A program made the position numbers and the translations under genes. Positions 1 to 11,865 of a stretch of 64,000 nucleotides of DNA are shown here, one piece after another. The notes under the pieces were generated by a model. That model was given only the letters and a program-made list of their open reading frames with translations, did no database searches and had not been told where the DNA came from. Source of the stretch: Cardinalis cardinalis (Eukaryota > Chordata > Aves > Passeriformes > Cardinalidae); contig JACDOX010000001.1 of the NCBI GenBank assembly GCA_014549065.1, forward strand, positions 6,188,514 to 6,252,513. The letters run 5' to 3'. Position 1 is the first letter of the stretch. The number at the start of each line of letters is the position of its first letter.

Positions 1-296
1 GAATCATTGTAACAGCTCCATTAGAATGGCCACCANGAGCTGTCATTGTCTTTTAAGCCCAGGGGGAGGGGGAGGGACGGGACAGGTGAGCCACCAACCA
101 GGTGGGAGGGTGGTAAGGCTCAAGGGATAAAGACAATTGGACAGGCCAATGAGCCCTGACCTGAGGAGCATCTTTTGAAATTCTGCCAATCACAGGANGC
201 CCCTGCTGGAATGGACAGCTCTCAGCAGGACAGGGGGAGGGGAAGTTGGCACACCTGAGGCGGAATGGGAAGTCTAAAACACGAAATTGCAACACA
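1..296 (-). mobile_element. Probable LTR fragment cut by the window edge
   Basis: This segment is clearly richer in G and C than the next several kilobases. Read on the minus strand it starts near TGTTGCAATTTCG (or a TGTG variant), carries CCAAT-like boxes (GATTGGC, CATTGGCC, CCAATTGTC) and reaches a TATA-like CTTAAAAGAC near 50-60, an order typical of an LTR U3. The R/U5 part would lie left of the window. No duplication can be tested because one end is missing. Confidence 0.45.
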
Positions 297-1629
297 GACA
301 ACTTGGGGAAGCCAGTGATTATTGACCTNGAAGCTTCTATTCTTACGTTAAAGNGTCAATGTTTATCTTAATGTGCGTCCAGGAACTAGATGTATATGAA
401 TAAGACAGCTGCTCCNGGTCAGGATAGTCAAAAGACATTGTTTGGATTTTACAATATTTTATACATTAATAGCATGATTTATCTCTACCATATACTACAT
501 ACAGTTAACAACATTGCATTGGTACCCAGAAACTAAGAAGTTTATAATTTCATAGATAATTACCAGCTTACAGTGTAACTATTGTTTGAATGGTGNTCTG
601 AAACAACGTTCCTTAAATAATTTCAGTGAACTGTAAAAAAACTAAAATAAACTACTCTTCTCCTTATTCTATACAATAAAATCTCAGTTTAGTACAAATA
701 AAAGAAATGGAGTGTAAAAATGCAATATATTGCCCTACAAGTACAGTTAAATTGGAAAGTTTTGCTAAAATATTTTTCTTCATTCACTGAAAGTATTTTC
801 TTGTGAAATTCTGAGATTCCTCTTCTATCCATCTCTCCCTTCATATTTACNTGAAACTTTTCTGGCTCTATATTGCAAAAGGAAATGTGTCATTAAATGC
901 TTTTCAAAGTGCCNTTGCTGAGTGTGTTGGAAGTATTTTCTGTGCTCTTTGTGAATGACAGGCTGCACATCGCAGGCATCAGCTGCAGTTCATTAGTGCT
1001 CCAACGGCAGCAAACCAGATGACTGTTCCACAGGGCTCTTCAAAGGCAGAGATAATCAGCCTGCTCTCACTGACGAAGGAAAAGATTATTCCTTCAGCTT
1101 TTTTTCAGGAAAACGAGTTGTCAGCCCAGGAAAAGTAGAGTGAAAAATAGATTTCTAAGAAACATGGAAGCACTTACGAGAAACTTCACTAAAGTGAAGA
1201 GTGGGGAAATTTTAGCTGAAAATTGCTCTGGAAAAAAATCTGTATTTTTCCTTGATGCTTTGGTTTATAATTGGTGGAGGGTTTTAGAGAAATCTAACAT
1301 GGGCTCAGGAGCACACAATACCTGGAAAGAGGCTCTTTGCTTGCAGGAAGTATACTTCAAGTTTCCTCACAGGTATTCATGTTATGCACTTTGTATTTGA
1401 CTGGTATGAGTGGGTTCGTTATTNCTAGAAGCTCAATTTCCTCTAATGGTTTCCTGCATGACTAGATTTTCATCAACAGAAATTGAAACAGTAGATTAAA
1501 GTCTTGCATGTACCNCTGTATTTTCAGGTATGGATTGGGAAAGGTAGGAGCCAGAGCCTCTTAGGTCTTGTTCACTTAAAACNATTCTGAAGATTAGTTA
1601 TCCTTACACNAAAGAATAGGNTATTCCTT

Positions 1630-1713
1630 ACAAANACAAACAAACAAAATCAANNAACAAACAAAATCNACAAACAAACAAAATCATCAAGCAAACAAAC
1701 CAACCAAAAACCC
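1630..1713. repeat. (CAAA)n-type low-complexity tract
   Basis: Repeated ACAAACAAA and AAATC units, interrupted by several N bases that probably mark unresolved length or base variation. Confidence 0.85.
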
Positions 1714-3871
1714 CAGANAAAGACATTTTTAAAAGGTACAGGGGAATGTTTAACGAAATGCTCAAGTTGTTATCTTAAAAAAAAAAAAATTCCCAATTTT
1801 AAACCTGACATCACAAATACTTTCAGAAAGCCTTAGAAGTGGCATAGAATGTTGGAGAGGAGAGAAAGCTGCTCCTCTGCTAAATCTCACTGCTAAGAAC
1901 TACAGAATGAGATGTGAACAGGTACCTACAGAAGATATAAGCATAAACATGACTGGTTTCTGTATGCACTGCCATAGCATCCCACATCTCCTGAGAGATG
2001 TCTGACAAGCTGTCCCACAGTCCAGGACACTGGCAGTACCAAAGCAAATTTGTGCAGCCACATGATACTACAAAATGAAATAGACATTGAAAGAACAGGA
2101 GCAGGCCACTTCTGGTAGGATGCTCCATTGAAAAAACAATTGGAATTCAGACATCCCTNGATCTTTCTGATGGACCTCAAACCTGAGCATCTGGGCACTC
2201 CTACAATAAAATTCTCATGTCTTCTTTGCTTTTTCCTTTNAATTTAGAGAGGTAAGACATCAGGAATGTTCATAACAAACTATAAACTCCAAAGCTAAAA
2301 CCTTTGGGCTGGATAGACACTGTCCACATTTCCTTTGTTTCAAAAGTCAGTTCAGATAACCTTGTGACAAGAGATTGCTCAGCTGCAGGAAGATTTGTAA
2401 TTAGACATAATTAATACCCTAAAAAATGCCCAAAACATTCTTGAATGGCTATCAGAGAGTGGCACGTTAGACAAGACATCAAGTAAGGAGGGATGGATGA
2501 AGAATGCAGACTCTATGCAGGAAACAGGAATCAAATTGGGTCCAAGCCTACATTTCTACTACTTGGTGCTTTCATCTCACACACAAAAATATGTTTGTCC
2601 ACACTGAAAGAGTTTCCAGCTCAAAGAATAACAGCACACACAATAAAAGAAAGAGCTCCTCTCCATAGATGATCACAACTTAAGACGTATCATCTGAAAC
2701 ATGAAAAACAAAGTTGCATTGGATGCTCATTCCTGCGAAGGAAAAATTAACTTCTAGCTGGACTGAGAACTGTCAAATCTTAAGCAAAATCTATTTTGTC
2801 CTTAACAAAAAACATTATTTCTTCNAGATGGAAAGTATCTTTTTGACTATCCTTACTCTTTTTACAATTTGCATCATTATCTCACAGGAACAGGTAAACT
2901 CTTCATTTCTACAGCAAGCAAAACATGNCATGAATAGATCAAACATGGCTTTGACACAATCCAAGTGAGAGGAATATTTCCTACAATATATTAATAGAAT
3001 CCTTCAATAGAAAAGAAACCCCAAACTTTTAAAAAATGTATTTAAAATTTATATCTGATAAAGCACTGCCTGCATTCAAATGACAACCAAGTATTGATTT
3101 TTTTTTTACTTTTTCTTTTATTGTTGTTTATCTTCTGTACAGATTCCCATACAGTTNACTAGAGAATTGAACAACATATTGCAACAACGCAGAGCACTCA
3201 GCTGAAACAGCTGAGACAATGTTAGACTCTCTGTTAGCAAGCAGCTATTTTGCATCCAAAANCCCTGTTTATTACTAAGATTTTGTTTTTTACATCTTCC
3301 AGTGATTTGATCCATTGCAAANAGCAGAAGATTTAGGCATCTTTTAAGTTCCTATGGGAGTTCATGCTCTTTGAGGGACTTTGCTGCATGCAATGTATAT
3401 GTAACCAAGTTAATGCTGAAGATAAAGTACAAAATTTCAAGTAAATGTAGTTTTGCATTTCATTTTTGGTTATTTGGCTTATATTTAAACAGCCCTAGTT
3501 TTGTACACTTGAACAGAATAAGGTTACAGTTTATATTAATGAATAAAGTAAACAGGGTCAATTACATGCATACAAGCCCTTAGCTAGTGTACTGGTTGGT
3601 ATGTTTGCAGGGCTTGGTGGTGTTTTTTCTATTTATGGTAAGTAGATCTGTTCCAGAGCAGAGGTTTTACCACTTGTTTCTTCTTTTTTCTCAGGTCACA
3701 GGCCTAAAATGGCACACTGTGGGAATTCAACACATTTCTTATCATACATCACAAACCTTTGTTACCGTTAAGTTAATTTAAATATTTTAAAATAAGTCTC
3801 TCTGTTCCCAGAGGTTTCCATTTTCTATGTGTATTCCATCTTCTATGGAGAACACAGCCTTTAATTATCTT

Positions 3872-4444
3872 TCACGATCCCACATTAATACTGTGCAAAG
3901 CAGCGATAAATTGCACAGCACCAACAATTAAAGAAATGCCAAGGTAAAACCATATTCCTCCTTGTGGAAGGTGTGAACCAATGATGATTTCTATGGTAGG
4001 TGGTAGATCCCTCATGTGTAGGAGCCTGGAGGGGGTTGGTGCCCTCCCAAATGACAACTCTTGACCAAAAAAACGCACAGGCATCTGCTGAAAAAACATT
4101 TCAGTGATTTTCTCAGCAGACTTCCCCCCCAACCCTGTTCGTTTCCATACTGCATCATATGTAGTGTCTTCCCAGTGCTTTTCCACTCCCTGTACTACAC
4201 ATTTCCACATTACNTTCAGCTGTGGACAGCACCTTGCCAGGTCCTGGCTCTGACAGGGCCAATTGCACTGCTCAGGACACAGGCAGAATTTCCATAGGAG
4301 ATACCCACAGAAGAGCTCCCTCACGCAGGAGTGATGGGCAGGCTCTGACTTTAAGCTGTCAATCAGTGCAGGGACTGTGCCCTGTGCTTGACATGTGGGC
4401 CCTTCATGAATGATCAGTGACTCAAACAGTATCCACAGTAACAA
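3872..4444 (-). CDS. Unidentified 190-codon open frame, possibly retroviral or repeat-derived
   Basis: I do not recognise this protein. The frame is open for 190 codons (one ambiguous codon) in AT-rich intergenic DNA, far longer than its surroundings. It is Cys- and Trp-rich around residues 40-80 (KFCLCPEQCNWPC, LARCCPQ), and ends with a hydrophobic stretch GIWFYLGISLIVGAVQFIAA near residues 160-180 that could span a membrane. A Cys-rich part followed by a C-terminal membrane segment would suit a degraded envelope-like fragment, but this is only an inference. No promoter, splice sites or flanking LTRs were identified. It may not be a functional gene. Confidence 0.3.
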   Translation of the reverse strand: MLLWILFESLIIHEGPTCQAQGTVPALIDSLKSEPAHHSCVRELFCGYLLWKFCLCPEQCNWPCQSQDLARCCPQLXVMWKCVVQGVEKHWEDTTYDAVWKRTGLGGKSAEKITEMFFQQMPVRFFGQELSFGRAPTPSRLLHMRDLPPTIEIIIGSHLPQGGIWFYLGISLIVGAVQFIAALHSINVGS

Positions 4445-4811
4445 TGGTTTTGATAATCCTATTGTAATTCATCACTTAATGCCAATATCATCCACAGATG
4501 GCTTAACTTTTAACTAAGGCCTCCAGCACTCAGCTGTTGTGACTGTGAATTGCTCTTTTCTTTTTCAGGAGAAAAAGTGGGTGTGCAAGGGTGAAATTTT
4601 CATTGATCTGAGCTTCAGGACCGAGAATTTGAAGGAACATCCCACAGTGTTGTGTTCTAAAACTTACTACCTAACAGCTTCAGGTAATATACTCTGTTTG
4701 AGAAGATTAATTCAATTGTGATCAAATCCAACCCAAAATTCTTTCATTCTCCCATCATTTCCTGCCCTCCATTTTTCACCCTTCTAATAAATTACTGCTT
4801 GCTTCCCATGT

Positions 4812-4830
4812 AAAAAAAAAAAAAAAAAAA
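4812..4830. repeat. Poly(A) run
   Basis: An uninterrupted run of about 18-19 A with no preceding gene-like sequence that would mark a retrocopy. Confidence 0.85.
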
Positions 4831-6648
4831 GCATCAGACAGATCCCTATCAAGGCTGTAAAGACAAGAACAATGATTACAAAGTTCTCAGAGATGCTGTA
4901 GCTCTTTCCTGAAGACAAACACCTGACTTGGATCATCCTATCCACACACACAGGAACACAAGGCATATTTGACCACAATAATTTTAATCAGTTACAATCA
5001 AACTAATTTTGATTATAAACAGTTCACAAGGAGGTGGCAATTTCAAAAGTCTAATTAATTACAAATACACAGTCTAAAATAATAGTAATTTGATAATCCT
5101 ATGCTGCTGTAATCATTATCCAGTGTTCCTTGTTCATTTTACACTCCCACAAAACAAGCATTTCAAAGCATCCCCTTGTAATGTACAAACACAAGGAGAA
5201 CAAAAATTACATGTGGGAACCTTAACTAAATGACAGTAGAAGTAATCAAGCTGGAAACCATCTGCCATTACTGGCTGTGTAGTGAAGTTTGCTCTGAATA
5301 CTACAGTGTGGGAGGCTCATCTTGTAAGCAGAGAAAAAGGTATCCTGGCAAGGAGAGCCAGCAAATCCCAAACCTTCAAATGCACATCAGCCTCCTCCAC
5401 CAGCAACTGCACTGTGTGGCCTAAAGCCTGGCATCCCCTNTGCTTCAGCTTCCTCAGACATGAAGACATTACCTACTATTTATATTAGTACAGTATCCAG
5501 CAGCTTTTTCATTCAGCCACATGGTGCAGGAAACAGGCACTTCTCAGTTAAGCAGATGATTTTTTTGTCCTCTTGCTGCTGCTTTTTATGCTTCTCAGAA
5601 GTCCTGCCAGTACTAGAATCTTTGGAGCTGCTGCACTTTCACCTCTGATGTTTCCAGAAATTCAAGCATCTCAAGGTTCTGCTGTGACTTTTTAAAGGGA
5701 AAGAAAAAACAGAGGTAGAGCTTCTCCTCCTCTGAGAAGAAATGAAAGCCAGGCTGGACGACTCATCTTTGCACATGCCTACAGGAAAAGGGGGCAAATA
5801 TTACTGATGCCAAACTGTCTTGTTGGAAGAGGAAATCTGCCAAATACTGTCTGCTTCCAAAATTCCTCAGAGCTAGTGTCAGTCTCAGGCTGTGATAAGC
5901 AAGAAGCTATCTAGATTCAGAGCCTAAAAGCTACATCACATTCTCTGCAGAATGGGCAGGTAACCCCCCTCTCTTTTGCTCTTGCTCTTTCATCTGGCTT
6001 TCACTGCTGCCTTTCCTTATTCCTTCCCAATAAGAAATCAGGAGGAAAGCAGATCACTGACTTGGTTTGTCCTGCACCAGCATCTANGGCCAGCTGTGTA
6101 AGGTCTCATTTAAATAACAAAGTGCTTCTTATAGAGAAGTTCTCTTTGTAAAGGCATTTGCCAAAGAAGTAAGTGACATGAAGCATGTTTTCCCACGGGC
6201 TAATGACAAGTATGGTAACCTCCAGACCAGGAAAGGAATCTTCAATTCCCCTCAGATTTCTTNCCTCCCTCTTACAAAGATAGGTTGCTTTCTCAGATCT
6301 GCTGTCAGAATTTGAAATGCATGGTTAGGTCCACTAAACAACTTAGATCTCACAGTTTTAGCATAAACATTGCATAGCACTCCCTAACTTTTGGACATCC
6401 TGCCTACAGATAATAAATGCTCCCATTGCCAGGCAGCATTTAAAGGAAATGTTGGAGACGAGCTCTTTGTTTACAGCTTTGCATTTTCATGGAAATAGAC
6501 TGGCATCTTCAGAGGAAATTAGTATTGTTCCCTTGGATTACAGCGTAGAGCATCTATATTTATTCACAGACTCCTGTCGTGCCCCATACCAAAGAGCTGA
6601 TCCAGTGCAGCACTTCTGCCACCTCCAGTCAGCTCTTTTAACAGCAGA

Positions 6649-6683
6649 TTTTAGGGTATGCATGGCAAATGCATACCCTAAAA
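6649..6683. repeat. Perfect 15-bp inverted repeat with 5-nt loop
   Basis: Arm TTTTAGGGTATGCAT at 6649-6663 is exactly complementary to ATGCATACCCTAAAA at 6669-6683, separated by GGCAA. It lies in intergenic DNA without an obvious element around it. The arms are too short for a standard microRNA precursor. Confidence 0.95.
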
Positions 6684-9600
6684 GCAAACCCCCCTCCCTC
6701 TGTAAGGCCCCCAAATTGAGGCGGGGCCAAGGGACAGGGGAACTGCAAAGGCTAGGGAGAATATTCAGCTAAAAGGAAATGCTGAAGAAAAGGTGAGACT
6801 GGAAGGCAAGTCTGAAATATTACAGCTCTAGGAACAGGGTATTTCATTGTGTCTGACCATTTATCTTCATTGAAACTGAAAGGGCTGAGCATTCACCTGC
6901 TAGAGGCTTGTACTGCTCCTTTCTCATGAAAAAAGTGCAAATGTCAGCATTTTCTTTCCTCAGTAGTTGAATTACNGCAGGAACAATTTTCTAATATTTT
7001 CTCTGCTCCCTTGAGGGAAATATGCTGTACTGGTGTGAGATGGTGTGGTCACTGTGAGACCCTGGCTAGAGAAGGGCTGGCCAGACCTCATAATAAAGCA
7101 GGAACTGGTGGCCAAATCAGCACTTAGTGATTGTGAGTTCATCCCAATCTTTTGGGGGCATCCACAGCCCTTTCTTCCCCCTCATCTCTGCATCTTCTAC
7201 CCCTCTCTTCCCCCATCTGCTACCTCCTACCCTTTTGCAGTCAGGAGGCAACAGCAGAGTCCTTACTGACTTGAAGGGAATCAGGAATTCATCTTTTTCA
7301 GGTACTCTTAAGTAGACTGCTGCTCTTTGTTCTAGTATCATTGATGTTATAGGTAAAATCCAAGNCAGAAATTTCTATTCTCTTCTACTCTGAGGGAAAG
7401 TTTCTAAAATATTTACTTCTAGGATATTAGAGAACAATATAGCAAGAAGCTTAGTATTCAGCGATTTTCATTAAAGATTTTATCATCTGTTCTTAGCCAT
7501 ATCCCCAAGTTTTAATGAGGAAATGGCTCTGACACAGAGCTTTAAAAATCGTCAAAGCAGCAGAGTTGGTGTTTTTGCCATTCTTGTTTGTGACTAAATA
7601 CTTTCAATAGCTTTTTCAATCTCTTTTAAATATTGATCCTGAAATCTCCAAAGAGCTTAGCAGCAAAGNGAGGCTGCATCATTAAAGGCAATTGACTTAC
7701 AAGCACTCTAATCTCTGGAGAGAGGGAAAAAAAAAGATAAAATTTGAACCTAACACAGCACATGCAAGCAAATGTAAGTTTTGCTCTATGGTGCCAAGAC
7801 CATAGNGGGACTTCTTTTCCCCAGAAGGGTTAAATAGATGAACTGAGACCTGGTGTCCTGCTACTCATTCATCAAACATCTGAGATAATTTGTGGGGACA
7901 GCATGGGAACTAATAAAACCAGCCCCATATATTGATGCCTAAGAGAGGAAAAGATGCTTGGCAGATGGATAGATTCACTTCCATAAATTCTCCCAGCATG
8001 GAATTTAAATTTCCTACCTGTCACACGGGAGGTTCCATGTAAACCTTTTTCTTCCTGGTTTTGTGAGAGCACTTGCACCAATACTCACGTTGTTTGCAAC
8101 AGTTTCATTCACCTTCCCCAAGGCCTACCCAGCAGGAGTATTGTTTGCTTCTAGGACAAAGCAAACCAGGGGACAGATGCTCCATGATCCCTTGCTGGGA
8201 CTTGGGTGACAATTAAGTTACATTAAACCCCAAAGCAGGAAGGTGGGAATTGGAGAAGATATGGACATACAGTATTTTACTGCAGGTACCTCAAGAGGCA
8301 GCTGGACACTTGAACACCACAGTGACCTTTTCCTATATGATTTATTTATTTTAAAATCTCAAGTTAGTATCACATCATTATCACTACCTTACCCACAAAA
8401 ACAGAAAAATATTTTAAGAAACAGGATATAATTTTGTGATCAAAGGGAAAATAGCCTGCTTTATTTTTAAACCAAATTTCTTGAAGTGAGATAAGGTCCT
8501 GGAGTTGCATGGCATAATTAAAAGGTTTAGTCAGAATTAAAACAAACAAAAAATCCTGGTTTTTCAATGTGGAGAAGTCACTTAGTGCAGGTACTTAAAA
8601 TGATGATCCTGTAACACCTTTCTACAGCACATTCACACAATCCGTATTTTGGGGAGCAGAAAAGAAAAGCTGTGGAATGAAGCACTAGAGGTTTTCATAA
8701 GGAGATAGCTCATTACCCATTTTCCACATCTCACATGTTGTTTACTGGCATTTTGTGTTATTTGGGCTAACAAGCCTGACATTTGTGCCCATGCAAATTG
8801 CCACTCTGGCCTTTGAACATTCAGTATTCAGTGTGTCCTTCTTCTGCTATTACAACTGTTTAGAAATGTGCTGGCTTTATTATTTTTTTCAAGAAAAGTT
8901 GAAACCACATTTGAGGAAAACTGTTGCCAATGCTCATCTCAGCACTGGCATCAATGGCAAAGCTGAGATTAAGCTGTGGAAACATGATAGTTTATGCCTT
9001 AAATATGACACTTGCTTTTTTGGCCACCATTTCATATTTCACCCAATTTTCTGAAAGTAAATCAACAACTGCCAGAGACTATAAACTCTCAGGACTGAAA
9101 AGATGCCAGTTTGCTAGATAGTGAGGCTGNTTGTTGCTGCAAAAGCTGAAGGTAGGGATGGGATCTGCTTGTGGCACAGCTTGAGTATCTGGAATGGACA
9201 CAAAAAAGTCTTGCTGGAGCCCTGGGCAGCCAAGCACCAAGCACAGCTCTGAGGCACTTTCCTTCAGGTTACACCTCTTTCTCTGGTAATGTTCTGCAGG
9301 GGCCAGGCTACAGTGTCACAGGCTTCAGAACACAGAATGTGGATTTGTTTCACAACTCANGCCTCTCAGCCTATGCCTCTGCTCCAGGCAGGAAAGGAGC
9401 AGCAGCACAGAGCAGCAGGAAGAGCAGCTACTGCATTACACANCTGTAAGTCATGCACAGGCATGGGGTGTGTCAGCCACGGCAGCCTTCTGCACAGCTG
9501 TGCTTTCTTCTCGTGCCCAGACGCCCAGTTCTCAACATAAGGACTCAAGTAAGGATTAGGATGAAGTCCAAAGTAACTTTGGCAGCTGAAGACATCGAAT

Positions 9601-9947
9601 GCCCAATTACACAGCTAGTCAAACCCCTACTGACCCTTTTACAGTGTGTCACCTTGAACGGTTATGAATGAAAAGCTTTATCCACACCATCAATTCTGGA
9701 AAGGTCTCAGATTGCATTAAAGTGCAATTCAGAAAAAAATCTCATACTATACACCTACACAGGAATTTCAGAAAATTATTTAGAAAAATCATAAAGACTC
9801 TCCTGAGACCGACTCTACATTTTACAAGGGTGTTTTTATCTAAGAAAGNTACTCAAAGAAATATTTCCCTATTAAAAAAATCTATGTAGATTTTTTTGTC
9901 TTCTCTAACAGNTGCCAGCACCTAGCCTTTGTTGCCGAAAGACAATG

Positions 9948-9961
9948 CTGCCCNCTTCTGG
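9948..9961 (-). promoter_or_regulatory. Candidate CTCF site
   Basis: On the minus strand the sequence reads CCAGAAGNGGGCAG, close to the CTCF core CCASYAGRKGGCRG (one mismatch and one N). It sits in the intergenic region downstream of PCMTD1. Confidence 0.4.
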
Positions 9962-10785
9962 TATCCTTGATTACACACAACGTTCTAGATAAAGTTCTTC
10001 AGCGAGNTAGAAACGCATTTTTTAAGGATGTGCTACTTTTGACTGTGTGGAAAATAGACACGTCAGGTTTTGAGAAAAACAAACTAAAACAAGCAAAGTT
10101 CCACAAATAACAAACTTTGTTTTTCAGGCTGTTGATCTAAAAAGGGCTTTACTGTTAAGANATTACTGAAAGTCAATCACAGAGAATTTGTTAGACGTGG
10201 AGCAGAGTACAAAAGTAGTGCTTTACAGTGTTGCTTTTACTGACTACAGCACAAAATCCTACTGTGCCATTTAATAAAGGGAAAAACTGAAGGCTGAGAC
10301 AATAAGGTTAGAAAGATTTAAACCAGGTATTTAAAGTGGTTGAAACACAGAGCAGAATCTCCTTACAAGCTAACATATACAAAGNCTAAGGATTGTACAG
10401 GAAAAAATAATGGTAAANGGCAGAAATGAAAGATTTTTAAAAAGGAATCAAAATTTGCAGCTAATTTTATGATGTAAACTGCTCTGTTTATTTTTAAATA
10501 ATTACTGTTACTGTTTATTTACCCATAACTTCCCCGTACAAATTATTCCTGCTCCTGTTTCAACCCTGGAAAAATGCTTTTTGATCACTGAGTTGAGATA
10601 TGAAACCTTGTTTTCATGCCTGTGTAGCTCTGTCTCATATATAGTGTATGACATCACCCACGGCAGGACAAACACGTCAGTCNCTCTGGGCAACCTGTTG
10701 TCTACAGGCAAGCATACACTCATCCATGTTTGTGTGGCCTAAGCCTAGTTTTATATAGGTAATAGTAACACACCACTACTGTTGT

Positions 10786-10880
10786 AAAAAAAAACAAAAA
10801 ACAAACAAAACAAACAAACAAACAAAAAACCCAAAAAAAAATCCCAAAAAACCACCCAAACAAACAACAACAAAAAAAAA
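10786..10880. repeat. A-rich (CAAA)n low-complexity tract
   Basis: Nearly pure A and C with AAAC repeats. Its complement gives an artificial Phe/Cys-rich open frame on the minus strand. Confidence 0.9.
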
Positions 10881-11004
10881 GGTACTTATCATTCTCGCAC
10901 AATGCTGTAGTGCAATAAATGAAGCCCTGGTCTGAGAGGCAGAAAAATAGAGACACAGGACACAGCAAGGGGATCAAGGTGTGGGCCACCCTTGGTACTG
11001 GAGA

Positions 11005-11030
11005 TTCTAGAGCTATGCACAGCTCTAGAA
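11005..11030. repeat. 10-bp inverted repeat
   Basis: Arms TTCTAGAGCT and AGCTCTAGAA are exact complements around a 6-nt spacer (ATGCAC). Short enough to be chance or a minor cruciform. Confidence 0.8.
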
Positions 11031-11441
11031 CAGTCAGTTTTAAAAATATGCAGACCCAAAACTCAAAACAAAACACAGTATCTAAATATGCAGATTATCA
11101 CAAACAGATAACTTGAGTACAAGCTAGAGATGCAGAACAATGAATGAAGAGGCAAAAACCACATTATCCAACATACAAATGACTCCCAAGGTGATCCCAG
11201 GAGGGTAAGAAGGAACTATCAATGTGTACCAAATATTCTGTCCACAAAAGATGGCAGAGGTGCAGAACACTGTGTTACCCTCTGTAGCTGTGGATCTAAA
11301 ACTCAAGAGAAACAAAGGGAGATTGAGCATAACTCCAAGAGGAGGAATAAAAATGACGAGCATGTGCTACAGTTTTAATTGCATTACTAATATCAAGAAC
11401 TGCAATTTAACTTCCGTATCTATTTGCCTGCAAGGAACATT

Positions 11442-11447
11442 TTTGTT
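11442..11447. repeat. Target site duplication, left copy (TTTGTT)
   Basis: TTTGTT directly abuts the left edge of the solo LTR and is identical to 11860-11865. Confidence 0.8.
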
Positions 11448-11859
11448 TGTTGTATTTTCTGAGACCCCCGACGAAGTGGAGGAATGATGAATCGGACTCC
11501 ATGTTCTTAGAAGGCTAATTTATTATTTTATGATCTATATTATATATAATACTAAACTATACTAAAGAATAGAGAAATGATACAGACAGAAGGCTAAAAG
11601 ATACTAATGAAAACTTGTGACACTCTCTTCAGAGTCCAACACAGCTTGGCCCCAATTGGCCATTANGTCAAAATAACTCACAGCAGAAACCAATGAAACA
11701 ATCACCTGTTGGTAAACAATGTCCAGACACATTCCAAAGCAGCAAAACACAAGAGAAGCAAACCAGATAATTATTGTTTTCACTTTTCTCTGAGGCTTCT
11801 CAGCTTCCCAGGAGAAGAATCCTGGGCAGAGAGATTTTTCAGAAAACATGACGGTGACA
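11448..11859 (-). mobile_element. Solo LTR of an endogenous retrovirus with intact 6-bp target site duplication
   Basis: The 412-bp element, read on the minus strand, begins TGTCACCGTC and ends in CAACA. It is flanked by identical TTTGTT copies at 11442-11447 and 11860-11865. A minus-strand AATAAA at 11519-11524 lies about 70 bp before the 3' end, as expected for the R/U5 part of an LTR. CCAAT-type motifs occur in the U3 half. No internal retroviral genes are attached, so it is a solo LTR left by recombination. A 6-bp duplication fits class II (ERVK-like) integrases. The sequence resembles common passerine LTRs as I recall them. Confidence 0.85.
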
Positions 11860-11865
11860 TTTGTT
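11860..11865. repeat. Target site duplication, right copy (TTTGTT)
   Basis: TTTGTT directly abuts the right edge of the solo LTR and is identical to 11442-11447. Confidence 0.8.

Larger units (their letters stand above)
297..9947. other. Intergenic DNA downstream of PCMTD1, left part
   Basis: Mostly AT-rich. Apart from the open frame at 3872-4444, the hairpin at 6649-6683 and the simple repeats listed, I see only short unrecognised open frames. No exon of a neighbouring gene was recognised. Confidence 0.6.

Noticed and set aside
4812..4830. Poly(A) run as a retrocopy tail
   Set aside because: No upstream coding remnant or target duplication was seen.
10720..11076. 118-codon minus-strand frame rich in Phe and Cys
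   Set aside because: It is largely the complement of the A-rich (CAAA)n tract at 10786-10880.
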